Shown: one piece after another, positions 54,151 through 64,000 of the stretch
Layout: the number at the start of each line of letters is the position of its first letter
Position numbering within the stretch: position 1 is the stretch's first letter
Source of the DNA: Azolla caroliniana
Lineage: Eukaryota > Polypodiophyta
NCBI GenBank assembly: GCA_043228905.1
Contig: JBHGNT010000011.1
Span: 14,074,001 to 14,138,000 of the forward strand
Direction of reading: 5' to 3'
Length of the DNA: 64,000 bases
Position numbers and translations under genes: made by a program
The notes under the pieces: generated by a model
Seen by the model: only the letters and a program-made list of their open reading frames with translations
The model's database searches: none
Told to the model about the DNA's origin: nothing

Positions 54151-56287
54151 ATGAGGGGGTCGGATCTTGCAGAGGCCATGGCTTCGGCCGTGGACCGGAT
54201 AGTGAGCGCGCGCGAGGGCACCTGCGCCCTTGACAGGGCTACTGAGGCGATCATCGGTATGATCGGCCGGTTCAGTGGAAAGGATGCCACGAGTTATTTT
54301 GCGTCCTACCGGGCGGAGATGTTGATGAGGGATATTCCGGAAGAGAGGCGTCTTGCCGGATTCCCTCGAGTGGCAATGCCGGGCATCCATGCGGAGGTGC
54401 TCGAGGTCCGGGCGGAGAGCCGGACCTGGGAGGAGTTCGAAGGACGGCTCCTGGAGAAATACGGGTTGGATGACGCGCTTCGACTTTCGAAGCGGAGCTT
54501 CATGGAGTGGGTGGAGTCCCCCAACAAAGGAAGAAATGCGTCGGTACTCCTCCGGGAGTTTGAGGAACGCTTTGCGCACCTTTCGGCGCTCGATCGGACC
54601 ATTCTGGACACAAGTCGTGTCCTGCTATTTGTCAAATCGGTTGACGCACAGGATCGGGGGCAAGTTGGCTCCTTACTGGAAACCGAATACGGGCTAACGG
54701 CCGACTAGGCCGCGGTAAAAAGAGTCTGCGGCCGTTTTGACAAGCAGTGGGAGTGGGCTCATACAGAGGCGACCGGGGCGGGACCTGTCGCAGCAAGGAA
54801 GCTCGAATCGATACCGCAAGCGCGAAGGGAAGAGACCCGGGAGTGGCTCGAGATTGGTTCGGCTTCGACCGGCGTGATCAGAGGCTCGTCCGGGGGAACA
54901 GCTCTGGAGGAGTTGACGCGAGTGGTAAAGGATATCCAGATCGCCCAGGCTCGAAGGGAAGGTGGCGATCAGGCTCGTGACCGACGGCCTCCGGCAGGAA
55001 GTAGGTGCATGTGGTGCGACGAGGTCGGCCACATCCGGAAAGACTGCAGGGACTTTATGGAGGCTTTGAGGAGCCGGGTAGTGTACCTGTGGGAAGGTCG
55101 GGTGCACGCCAGCGATACCCGGAGGGCCCTGAACCGAAACAACGGGCGAAGAGGAATGAAAAGGCTGATGGAAGAGGCGGCAGCCCGGCACGCGGAGACC
55201 GTCCACTACTCGGCGTCAGCCGGTATTCGGGTCGGAGGCAGCGAGGCCCGGAAGGAGAGCAAAGCCGAGTTCCGGCCGACGGTGCTGGAAGGCCTCGCCG
55301 GTGCTCGACTAAAGAGAGACGAGGCGGACCGCGCGGAGAAGCGGGTCCAGGAGGTAACCGGGTGGAGTGACCCGGTCGAAGAAAAGACGGGTTTCGTCGA
55401 AGCAGCTTGCTAGAACTACGTGGCTCTGGTTGAAGACAAACGGTTAGGTAAAACCGGAGGGGCCGGACCCTCACAGAGATACGGGTAGGTAAAACCGGAG
55501 GGGCCGAAACGGAACGAGGCCGGTGAGTCCAGTGCCCGGGATAAACACAAGAAGGGCAGGTACCGTTTGGGCACGGAGATCGAAAGGACCACGGACCTAC
55601 GAAAGGTCCTGGAAGAACGAATCCTCGACAGCAAAGTGGAACTGTTGTTGCGGGAGGTGCTCGGAATCGCCAAGAAGGAGTTCCACGACTCCATCGTGGA
55701 CTTGGCGAAGAGGAAGAGGTTGTCGACGGAGGCAAAACCGGAAAGACCGGTGGAGGTGCGGACGGCGCACATAGAGGACATAGCGCTGGAAGATGAGTGG
55801 GCAGAGAGCCACTATTCGAGGCCACACTGGGCCCGAGCGACCACGGAAACCCCGGTGAAGATCGGAGATGTTCAGGAACCGGTGGTGGCGCTGGTGGACC
55901 ACGGTTCGGAAATAAACCTGATGTCCATGGACTTCTACAAGAAGGGAAAATGGCCGATCAACACTAAGCACGGGTGGAAGATACAGGCGGCGACGCGCGC
56001 CACCGAGGAACTACACGGGGCCTGCCCAAACGTGCGAGTCAAGATCGACGACGTCGAGATAGACCAGCACATCTTTGTGCAGGAGACGTCCTCGCACCCA
56101 CCCGGTCATACTGGGAGAACCGTACATTACGGCAGCACGAATGGAGACCAAGGTGTTGGATAACAGGTCGGCTTATGTGAGGGTCAAGAGTTAGGAAGGG
56201 TGACATTCGGTCCAGTTCCTAACGGTGCGACCGAACCACGAGCGAAACCGTGAGTCCCTCGGTGGCGAGAACCGAGAGGATTTTTAG
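54151..56287 (+). pseudogene. Gy6 gag-protease
   Basis: Starts MRGSDLAEAMASAVD (54151). TAG at 54706-54708 (Trp site) and 55411-55413 (Gln site). Knuckle CMWCDEVGHIRKDC near 55006-55050. A 20-bp duplication near 55444 and 55487 replaces the RYETRFGQ segment and adds a stop. Protease LVDHGSEINLMS at about 55890-55925, a frameshift near 56098, and a TAG near 56192. Confidence 0.9.
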
Positions 56288-56345
56288 AGAGGGCTGCCAA
56301 GGCGTGGGGCCGCGACAGTCCGGACACTACGGGAAAACCCCACAA
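56280..56345 (+). promoter_or_regulatory. Gy6 conserved T5-AG frameshift site
   Basis: GATTTTTAGAGAGGGC again (TAG 56285-56287), -1 frame open into pol, GTGGGG and CCCCAC downstream. Confidence 0.6.
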
Positions 56346-59300
56346 ATGTACGATAGAAGCGAAGCCAAAGAAACCTTGTACCATAAGTAGGAAGTTTTGT
56401 TTCTCCGACAACGGAGGGTGTACGATAGTCGGTGCTGTAGGCCGAGAAAAGACAAGGGCGGAAGAGCGACTTCGGGCGTGTGGAGTTCTCGGGCCCAGCG
56501 AGGAAATCAACGGAGCCGTGGAGGCGGTCTCCTTCGACGATACCTTGGGAATACTGCGAGAGGTGGTCGGAGAGGGCCTTAAAGAGGACCGGATGATACC
56601 GGTTTGTTCAGAAGAAATGTACGAAGTCATCGCGGACTTCAGTCGAGGGCTCGAGTCGGAACGGACGGCCCGGGTTAACACGAAGTACAAGACTGTGGAC
56701 TGGAAGGTAAGGCCAGTCGCGGCACCCTTACCGGAGGGCAGCGAGTTGTGAATCAAGGGGGTCGCGTCGGACCCCAGTTTACGAGATCCGGCCTGCATAG
56801 GACACACCTTCACCGACAGAACGCTACAGGAGCTCAAAATCGGTGGGGGCGGGTTCCTACTGCCGGCGGAAGAAGACCGGTTTCGGAGAATGCTCGGAAG
56901 GCACGGGAAAGCCTTCGCATTCTCACCAGAAGAAATCGGGTGCGTAGACCCGACAGTCGTAAAGCCGATGGTGATATTCACGGTACCGCATGTGCCGTGG
57001 AATCTCAAACCGATTCTGGTACCGAGAGCTCACATCCCGGAGCTGATGGAGCTATTGAGGTAGAAAGTCGATATGGGCATCCTCGAACCGTCGAGTGCCC
57101 CATACTCGAACCGGTGGTTTACCGTACCGAAGAAGAACGGGACGTTGCGCTTCATTCAAGACCTGCAACCGGTCAACAGAGTGACCATTCGGAACGCAGG
57201 AATCGGACCAACGATAGACGAGTTCGCGGAGGCCTTCGCCGGAAGGTCGATCTACTCGGTCGGTGATCTGTACTCGGGGTACGATCAGTTCCAACTAGCT
57301 GTAGAGAGCAGAGACATTACGACGATGCGGACTCCTCTCGGCCTAGTGCGGATGTGCACCCTTCCACAAGGAGGGACGAACTGGGTGGCCCACATGGTGA
57401 ATGCAATGAACAAGGTGCTGAGGGATTGTATCCCGGACATCACCATGCCATTCTTGGACGACATCCCGATCAAGGGATGTCCGGTGGAGGAAAAGGACGA
57501 AACGGTTGGACCAGACGGGTGCCGGAAATTCGTGGCGACACACATTGACGACTGCGAGAGGGTGCTGCAGAGGCTAGAGGACACGAGGCTCACCTTCTCC
57601 GGGGAGAAATCGGCCTTCGGGCAATCAGAGATCATGGTCGTCGAACATCTATGCGGGCCGTATGGCCGGAAACCGTCTCCGGCTAAGGTGGAAGCAATCT
57701 CCTCAATGAAGCCCGACTGTAACTCGGTCACGGAGGTATGGAGGTTTTTGGGAGCATGAGCGTTCTACCACATATGGATCCCGCATTACGCCCACATTGC
57801 CGAGCCGCTATACGGGTTGCTAAAAATGGGGCAAAAATTCGAGTGGCGAGACGAGCATGCGGAGTCGGTCCGAAAGATGAAGGACGCTCTTTCTGCAGCA
57901 CCGGCACTCCGGAAGGCTATCTATGAGAAAGGCACTCCCATCTACATAACGGTAGATACGAGTTCGACCGGGATTGGATGGGTCGTCAACCAAGAAGATG
58001 AGGACGGCATTCGGTTCCCAATTCGGTTCGGCGCAAAGGTCCTCAGCAACCGACAGCGAGGATACGCCCAGGTTAAACGAGAACTCTGGGGTATCGTTTC
58101 GGCGGTGAAGGCCGATAAAGACTATCTGATCGGGACAGAAGTGATTATCGAGACGGACTGTCTGCCGATTCTCGGCATGGTTTCCGGATGCGCAACCCCG
58201 GACCTGGCGATGCTCAGGTGGATAGCGTACATCAAGTCCCTGGATCCGGAAATACGACACATTTCCGGAAAAGACAATGCCATGGCCGACATGCTTTCGA
58301 GGGCGCGATTCAACGACGAGGGCGGCATGATTTCGGAGGACGAGGAAGTCGGCGTAGACTTCTTCGAGGCGGCTTACGTAACAACTGAGGGAGGGAGCAC
58401 TCCGGCGCTTAACGATTTCGACGAGAGCAAGTACAATGGGGAGTGGCTGCAGATTGGAGGCTTCTTAAGGACAATGATGCCAGACGCATCATGGACAAAG
58501 GACGAGGCCAACCGGATCCGGAAGAAAGTGTATCGATTCTTTCTCCGGGATGGATACTTGTGGAAGCACCCGAAGAAGAGAAACGACATCCCGCTCCGAG
58601 TGGTGGCGATGAAGGAGGAACAGGAGGAGCTGTTGAAGGCCTACCACGACAACCCCTAGGCTGGACACCATGGAACGTGGGCCACGTTCGAGAAACTAAA
58701 GGGGAAGTACTGGTGGCCGGGACTGTACCGGGACGTGCATCGGTTCGTGACGACTTGTGAGAGCTGTCAGATGCACTCCATAGTCCGACATCGGGACGAG
58801 CTTCACCCTACATACCCTCCGGCCATCCACTTCAAATGGATGGTAGATTTGGTGACCATGCCGATGGGCGTAGGGCAGATGCGATATCTGGTACTGGCCC
58901 GGGAGGACCTGACGAACCAGGTGGAAGGCCGAGCCCTGCAAAACAAAACGACTGCGGCCGTGTGTCGGTTCCTAATCGAGGACGTGATATGCCGGTACGG
59001 GTGCGTCGGGAAGATCGTGGCTGACCGCGGGGAGTTGGACGCCGAAGAGGCCGAGGATCTGTTCGACCGGTTAGGGGTCAAGCTCTCGCTCACCACAGCG
59101 TACAATCCGGAGGCGAACGGGAAGGTGGAGCGCAGGCACGGGCCAATCGTCAAAGCGCTAGTCCGGGCGTGCGAAGGACAGGTCGGGAACTGGCCATGAC
59201 TGTTAACCTATGCCTTGTGGGCGGACCGGACAACGCACAGTTCGGTAACCGGGTTCATGCCGTCAGAGCTCATGTTTGGACAGAAGCCGATCATGCTGAT

Positions 59301-59860
59301 GGATCGGACAATCTCCTCTTGGGCGACAGTAGACTGGAGAGACGAGATGGGTCGGGAAGAACTGCTAGCAGCGCGTATACGGCAGCTCGAGCGGAGGCCA
59401 GAGGACGTGGAACGAGCGGCGGAGAGACTTCGGACGACGAGGATGAAGAACAAAGCCCGGTTCGACCGAACGCACCGGCTCCAGCCAAAGAAAATCAAGG
59501 AAGGCGACTGGGTGCTAGTCTACGACAGCAGCCTCGACAACCAGCACCGAGCAACGCAGAAGTTTACGAAGCGGTGGTTCGGGCCTTACGTGGTAACGAG
59601 AGCCAACGACAACGGACATATCACCTGGCGGAACTCGACGGTACGAGGATGGCGATGCCGGTAGCAGGGAAGTGGATCAAAGCGTTCAAGAAGCACCACG
59701 ACGACGAACCGGATCTAAGAGGCCTGGACAGCGAAGACGAACAGTCTGAAACGGAGGATGAACCAGTGGACGAAGAAACGGAACCCGAGCCGGTTTTCTC
59801 CAACCAGAACCCAATTTTGGCGCATACCGGTGGATGCACGGTTAGGTGGGGGCGGATGTC
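56284..59860 (+). pseudogene. Gy6 pol: RT, RNase H, integrase
   Basis: One frame throughout with stops at 56749 (TGA), 57061 (TAG), 57757 (TGA), 58657 (TAG) and 59197 (TGA), then a one-base deletion near 59613. RT YSGYDQFQLA (about 57270) and MPFLDDIPIKG (about 57447-57480); RNase H VDTSSTGIGW (about 57952). Integrase finger CESC; Asp in WMVDLV (58845) and ADRGELD (59023); Glu in KVERRHGP (59123); GPY (59581). Substitution decay rather than large deletions. Confidence 0.92.
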
Positions 59861-60507
59861 GTGAAGAAAACCATCCCTTGGCGCAATCGGTGCATAGCGC
59901 GCGTGAACCAGCTCTTCACGTGTGCGCGCCCTTAATGTATATAATAGGGAATTAAGTACAAAGGCATATCCGAGTAGTTAGATTCGGTAGGTAGGAAGTA
60001 AATGAGGGAGACGGCTCCCTTCTTGAAACTATAAAGGAGAGGGAGACGCAGGGAGAAGGCATCGCGCATTAAGGAGGACGAAGTGCTATCAGACCGGAAC
60101 CGAACGCTTCTCCTCAGATTCGTTCTCCATCACTCTTCTCTGCAGGGTTTTCGGGAGGCTCGCGCTGCTTCGAGGAACGCCCGTGTGCTTCCGGAAGCAC
60201 CTCCACCCTTTCCCCCTTTTCGTGCGCAGAAGAACAGGCATCGGCATCTGTTCGCCGGCCTGTTCGGTTGTAACCGCTCGCGTGCTCTGTTTTGTATTTG
60301 TTATTCGTTAATATACAGACACTAATGTCTCCCTGTCTCTATGTCCATTTGCGTCTTCTGCGTTGACGGGCCGTGCCCCTGTGTTTCTTTGCTCATACGT
60401 GACCGGGTCTCTCTCTCCTTCTCTTTTCCCTTCTATCACCTGCTCTTCGGTTCAAGACCCCGGAGATCCCGCCTCGTTTCTCCACGCACACGCGTAGTAA
60501 CGCGACA
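59857..60507 (+). repeat. Gy6 3' LTR
   Basis: Preceded by an AGGTGGGGGCGGA tract. TATAAAGG at 60030-60037. Confidence 0.92.
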
Positions 60508-62346
60508 ACGCGCGTCGCTGCCCGTATCTTCCAGCCATGCTTGGTGTTGATCGGCCATTTACCCTTCTTGTAGAAATCCATGGACATCAGGTTGATTTCG
60601 GATCCATGGTCTACCAACGCCACCACTGGTTCCAGAACGTTGCCGATCCGTACTGGGGTTTCCGTAGTCGCCCTGGCCCAATGCGGCTTCGTGTAGTGGC
60701 TTCCCGCTAGCTCATCTTCCAAGGCTCCGTCTTCCAGGTGTGTGGTCCGCACTTCCACCGGCTTCTCCGGTTCCGGCTCCGTCGAGAGCCTCTTCCGCTT
60801 CACCAAGTCCATGATAGAGTCGTTGAACTCCCTCTTGGCGATTCCCAGCACCTCCCGCTACGACAGCTCCACTTTACTGTCGAGGATCTTCAAGGACCTT
60901 CCGTAGGTCTGTTGCTCTCTCGATTTCGGTGCTCAACCGAAACCCTGCCTGTTTCTTCCTATCCGGCACGCCTGGGTTGCCGGCACCGGTCGGTTTCGGT
61001 CTGAACCGGGTCTCATACCTCGCGGACCCAACCCCTCCAGCCTTTCCTGCCCGTTTGTCCTCCACCAGAACCTCGTAGTTCTGGCAAGCGGCTTCTATGA
61101 AGCCCGTTTTCTCTTCGACCGGATAGTCCTAACCGGTGACCTCCTGGACCCGCTGTTCCGCGCGGTCCGCCTCTTCCTTCCTCAGCCGAACTCCGGAGAG
61201 GCCTTCTAGCACTAGCGGCCAGAATCCGGAGTCCTTCGCCTTCCAGGTCTCATCACCCCCAACCCGAATTCCCGCCGACACTGAGTAGTTAACTGCTTCG
61301 ACGTGCCGTGCAGCGGCCTCTTCCATTAACCTCTTCATTCTATCGCGCCCCGTATTCAGTTCTAGGGCTCTCCGGGTCTCGCTCGCGTGCACCCACCCGT
61401 TCCAGAGGTACACCACGTTGGTCCTGAGCGCGTCGGCGAAATACGCGCAATCCTTCCGAATGTGACCGATCGTGTCACACCACATGCACCGCTGCCCAGC
61501 TGGCGGCCTCCGGTCGCGAGGTTGTTCACCGCTGTCTCTCCGGGCCTGTGCGATCTGCAGGTCGCGCACCATCTGTGTTAGCTCTTCCAGAGCCGCTCCT
61601 CCGGACGGGCCTCTGACCACGTCACTCGATGCCGACCCCAACTCCGGCCAGATTCGGGTCTCTTCCTTCCTCCCAGCCAGCACCGAAACTGGCTCCTCGA
61701 GCCTCCTCCCCGGGACCGGCCCTAACCCCGACGTGCTTCCGTCGCTCCAATCGCGCCGTTTGTCGAAACGGCTGCAGACCCGTTTTACCACGGCCCAATC
61801 CGTCGTGAACCCTTCATCCGTTTCCAGTAGGGGACCCACCTTTTCCCTGTCGAGCATCCACCGACTTGACAAACATCAGCACTCGACTTGTTTCGAGCAC
61901 CGTCTGGTCCAGCGTCGACAGCCGCGCGAACCGTTTTTCGAACTCCTGGAGGAGCACCGATGTGTTCCTTTTCCAGGGCTCTCCACCCACGCCATGAAGT
62001 CCCGCCTCGACAGCCGGAGCGAGTCGTCGAACCCGTACTTCTCGAGGAGCTGCAGCTCGAACTCCTCCCGAGTCTGGCATCCAGCCAGCACCTCGAGCAC
62101 CTCCGCATGGATGCCCGGCGTCACCACCCGAGGGAATCCGGACAGCCGCCTGTCCACCGGGATATCCCTCATGATCATTTCAGCCCGGTAAGCCTCCAAA
62201 TAACTTGTGGCGTCTTTCCCTCCGAAACGGCCTATAGAGCTGACGATCGATTCAATAGCTCTGTCAAGGGTACCCGTTCCCTCACGAGCGCTCACCAGCC
62301 GGTCGACGGCCACCGCCATTGTCTCCGCTAGCTCTGATCCCCTCAT
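60508..62346 (-). pseudogene. Gy5 gag and protease N-terminal part
   Basis: Starts MRGSELAETMAVAVD at 62346. Frameshifts near 61975 and 61860. Knuckle CMWCDTIGHIRKDC near 61445-61490. TAG near 61129 (Trp site), a deletion near 60885, a TAG near 60860, then protease LVDHGSEINLMS (about 60580-60615) up to the Gy6 insertion. Confidence 0.9.
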
Positions 62347-62390
62347 CTTTCAACTCCTTTGCCGCCTGTTCACGTCGGGTTCACCAAAGA

Positions 62391-63013
62391 TGTCGCGTTA
62401 TTACGCGCGTACGTGTGGAAAGGGGCGGGACCACGGGGGTCTTTGACCGAGGAGCGAGAGAGAGAGAGACAGAGAGAGATTCACCGACACGAAAAGCGAG
62501 AAGGAAAGAGATAGAATCGTAACACTTAATTATAATGACAAGATATTACAATCCCTGACAGTTACAACCGACGTGGCGGCGACGGACCCGACACGGGGAC
62601 CCTACTCACGCACACCGACGACAGTCACCCACCTCCAAGAAACAAAGGGAAAAGGGAGCGACTCTGCTGGAAGCACACGGGCTTTCCACGAAGTAGAGGC
62701 AGCGCACTCCCATAGGCCGCGACGGACCCATAGTGAACGACGGCTCGAGGAGTAGAGAGAGAGCTCGGCTTCCCTTCTGCAGCAGCCCCTTCCCTTCTCC
62801 CTCGCGTGCGATATCACTCTTTTCTTTCTCCTCTTGCCTTTTATCCCCTGTCCCCCTTTGGGATACGCACAATCCCCTCTAATAAATGCGTGTGGCTTAG
62901 TAGTCACATCCACCGGTTCACGTACAAAGCATCCAGTCATGCGTCCATTCGTGTAGGGGCCGGTTTACGCGCTTTCTCTCCAATTCCGCCTATGGACGGT
63001 TTTCTTCACGACA
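62391..63013 (-). repeat. Gy5 5' LTR with primer site
   Basis: 623 bp. The primer site TTTGGTGAACCCGACGTGA (minus) lies at 62388-62370, two bases inside. Confidence 0.92.
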
Positions 63014-63017
63014 TTGT

Positions 63018-63628
63018 GCCACTTTGCCCTCCCTTCTCGAACCAGCCGCCACACGAAACGCTCTCCATCGAGGAGAGGAAGCCGAATCACCAAGTGTTGC
63101 CACCGGAATGCCTTAAGCCGTCGTTGTAGAAAGAGAGAGTAACACCAAAAACCCTAAACCGCATAAACCCTAACACGCATGAACTCTCACAAGAAGAAGA
63201 AGCTAAACGGAATACTAAAACCTCCACCCCAGAAGAAGGAATCAAACCCATAAGACAAAGAAGACGAAAACCAAAATGAAACCCTAAAACGAAAAATAGA
63301 ATGAAGGAGACCAAAGTGGAACCCTAAGAAAATAAGATTAAGAGAAAACCCTGAAACCCTAAATCTAATGGTATACCCCCCTAACTCAAAATGGGCAACC
63401 CTTCTACAAAGGGCAATCCCTTCATTTTATAGAACAAGGAGAGGGATGCGTAACAATGTGGGATAAATCCCTTATTACATGGGATCCTCTGTCCCGAATC
63501 AACTACTATCCGGCGCCATAATGGCGCCCCTATCATTTACACAATTCGTACAAGGGTGAGTGCACATGCTCCACCCCGCTGATTCTTCCGATATTCCCCG
63601 GTTTCTCACCATGGCCCAGAATCTTCAC
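63018..63628 (-). repeat. sL3 solo LTR, segment 4
   Basis: Matches the F LTR on the minus strand: TTCTATAAAA box near 63425-63440, GGGTTGCCCATTTTG, ATTTAGGGTTTCAGGG, and the terminal TGTCGTGAAGA at 63628. No polypurine tract follows; chromovirus codons resume instead. With segments 1-3 this makes a solo LTR of about 1 kb. Right flank gcat (63629-63632) against gcgt at 36260. Confidence 0.82.
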
Positions 63629-63867
63629 GACAGCATATTGTCTTGTACTTTATTGAACACATCGGCATAATGATGATACTTCTTTGGAAGTTGAACGGTG
63701 GACTCCTCTTTAGTGGTGTCGGAGGGTTTTACTGATATTTTAAAGAGAAACATTTCTTCCTTGCGTCCTTCTTCCCGCAACTGATGTAGCGAAATGGTTG
63801 CAATCTTCTGAGTAGATCCTCGGGCTTGTCGATACCGAATTTCTCTTGTTCTCCAATCTATTCCTGG
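63629..63867 (-). pseudogene. Ch1 chromovirus, protease-RT junction
   Basis: The minus-strand frame is open and reads GIDWRTREIRYRQ, then KKYHHYADVFNKVQDNM. This is the usual segment just upstream of the LPHHRLYDWPIDL motif found at about 36200-36260, the left copy of Ch1. It proves that the two pieces were one gene. Confidence 0.88.
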
Positions 63868-64000
63868 TGTTGAGAATCAAGCTCAACATAACAAAACGTG
63901 TGAACACACCTTTTGAGAATCCATGATTACTCAAAGGTCAAGAGTCACACCACTACTCTCTACACATTAACTATGTGTCATACAATCATATTCTATGACA
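63868..64000 (+). repeat. Co1-family copia LTR (cut by window end)
   Basis: Starts TGTTGAGAATCAAGCTCAAC like the Co1 5' LTR and its minus-strand neighbour. Only the first 133 bp are in view, so solo, 5' or 3' status is unknown. Left flank cctgg. Confidence 0.85.

Larger units (their letters stand above)
53456..60507 (+). mobile_element. Gy6: gypsy element nested in Gy5
   Basis: LTRs 53456-54106 and 59857-60507, 651 bp each, about 21 substitutions by eye. Target duplication gcgc (53452-53455) and acgc (60508-60511). Inserted in the Gy5 protease codons in the opposite orientation. Confidence 0.93.
49018..63013 (-). mobile_element. Gy5: gypsy element carrying Gy6
   Basis: 5' LTR 62391-63013, 3' LTR 49018-49640, both 623 bp with about four differences by eye. 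Flanks ctgt (49014-49017) and ttgt (63014-63017). The interior is split by Gy6 at 53456-60507. Despite near-identical LTRs, gag and pol carry many stops and frameshifts. Confidence 0.9.

Overview
The window is a stack of nested LTR retrotransposons in what looks like a large, repeat-rich land-plant nuclear genome. The plant assignment rests on plant-type Ty1/copia polyproteins with initiator-Met tRNA primer sites, a decayed chromovirus-like Ty3/gypsy, and stop codons consistent with CG and CHG methylcytosine decay. I cannot name the species. I found no host protein gene, rRNA gene or CRISPR array. The element names used here (Gy, Co, sL, Ch) are my own labels.

Left block (1-14653). Gy3, a (+) gypsy relic (11609-14653), was hit by Gy2 (-), whose pieces are 1-288, 7305-10089 and 10850-11608 and which runs off the left edge. 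Gy2 in turn holds an almost intact gypsy, Gy1 (289-7304, -), and an AT-rich solo LTR, sL1 (10090-10849).

Middle block (14654-30035). An AT-rich unassigned stretch is followed by a copia integrase relic, Co4. Next comes a (-) copia LTR carrying a short poly(A) retroposon, then a decayed copia Co1 (17311-28768, +). Co1 holds an intact young copia Co2 (20326-25784, -), an AT-rich solo LTR sL2 (27048-28178) and the 3' LTR of a gypsy-like non-autonomous element, D.

Chimeric block (30036-34093). A gypsy 5' LTR and gag stub (E) join a 2.2 kb GC-rich repetitive non-coding domain. The block ends in an LTR of a different subfamily (F).

Right block (34094-64000). A chromovirus, Ch1, is split by about 27.4 kb (34094-36263 and 63629-63867). 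The interruption is a solo LTR, sL3, itself cut by three elements: intact copia Co3 (36291-41749), gypsy Gy4 (41775-48667) and gypsy Gy5 (49018-63013). Gy5 carries gypsy Gy6 (53456-60507). The last bases are another Co1-type LTR.

The dominant gypsy family shares these traits: LTRs of the form TGTCG...CGACA; an unassigned tRNA primer site; gag fused to a DHG-type protease; pol entered by an apparent -1 shift at a conserved T5-AG site; an FLDD reverse transcriptase box; a GPY-ended integrase; and 4-bp target duplications that nearly always have CG in the centre.
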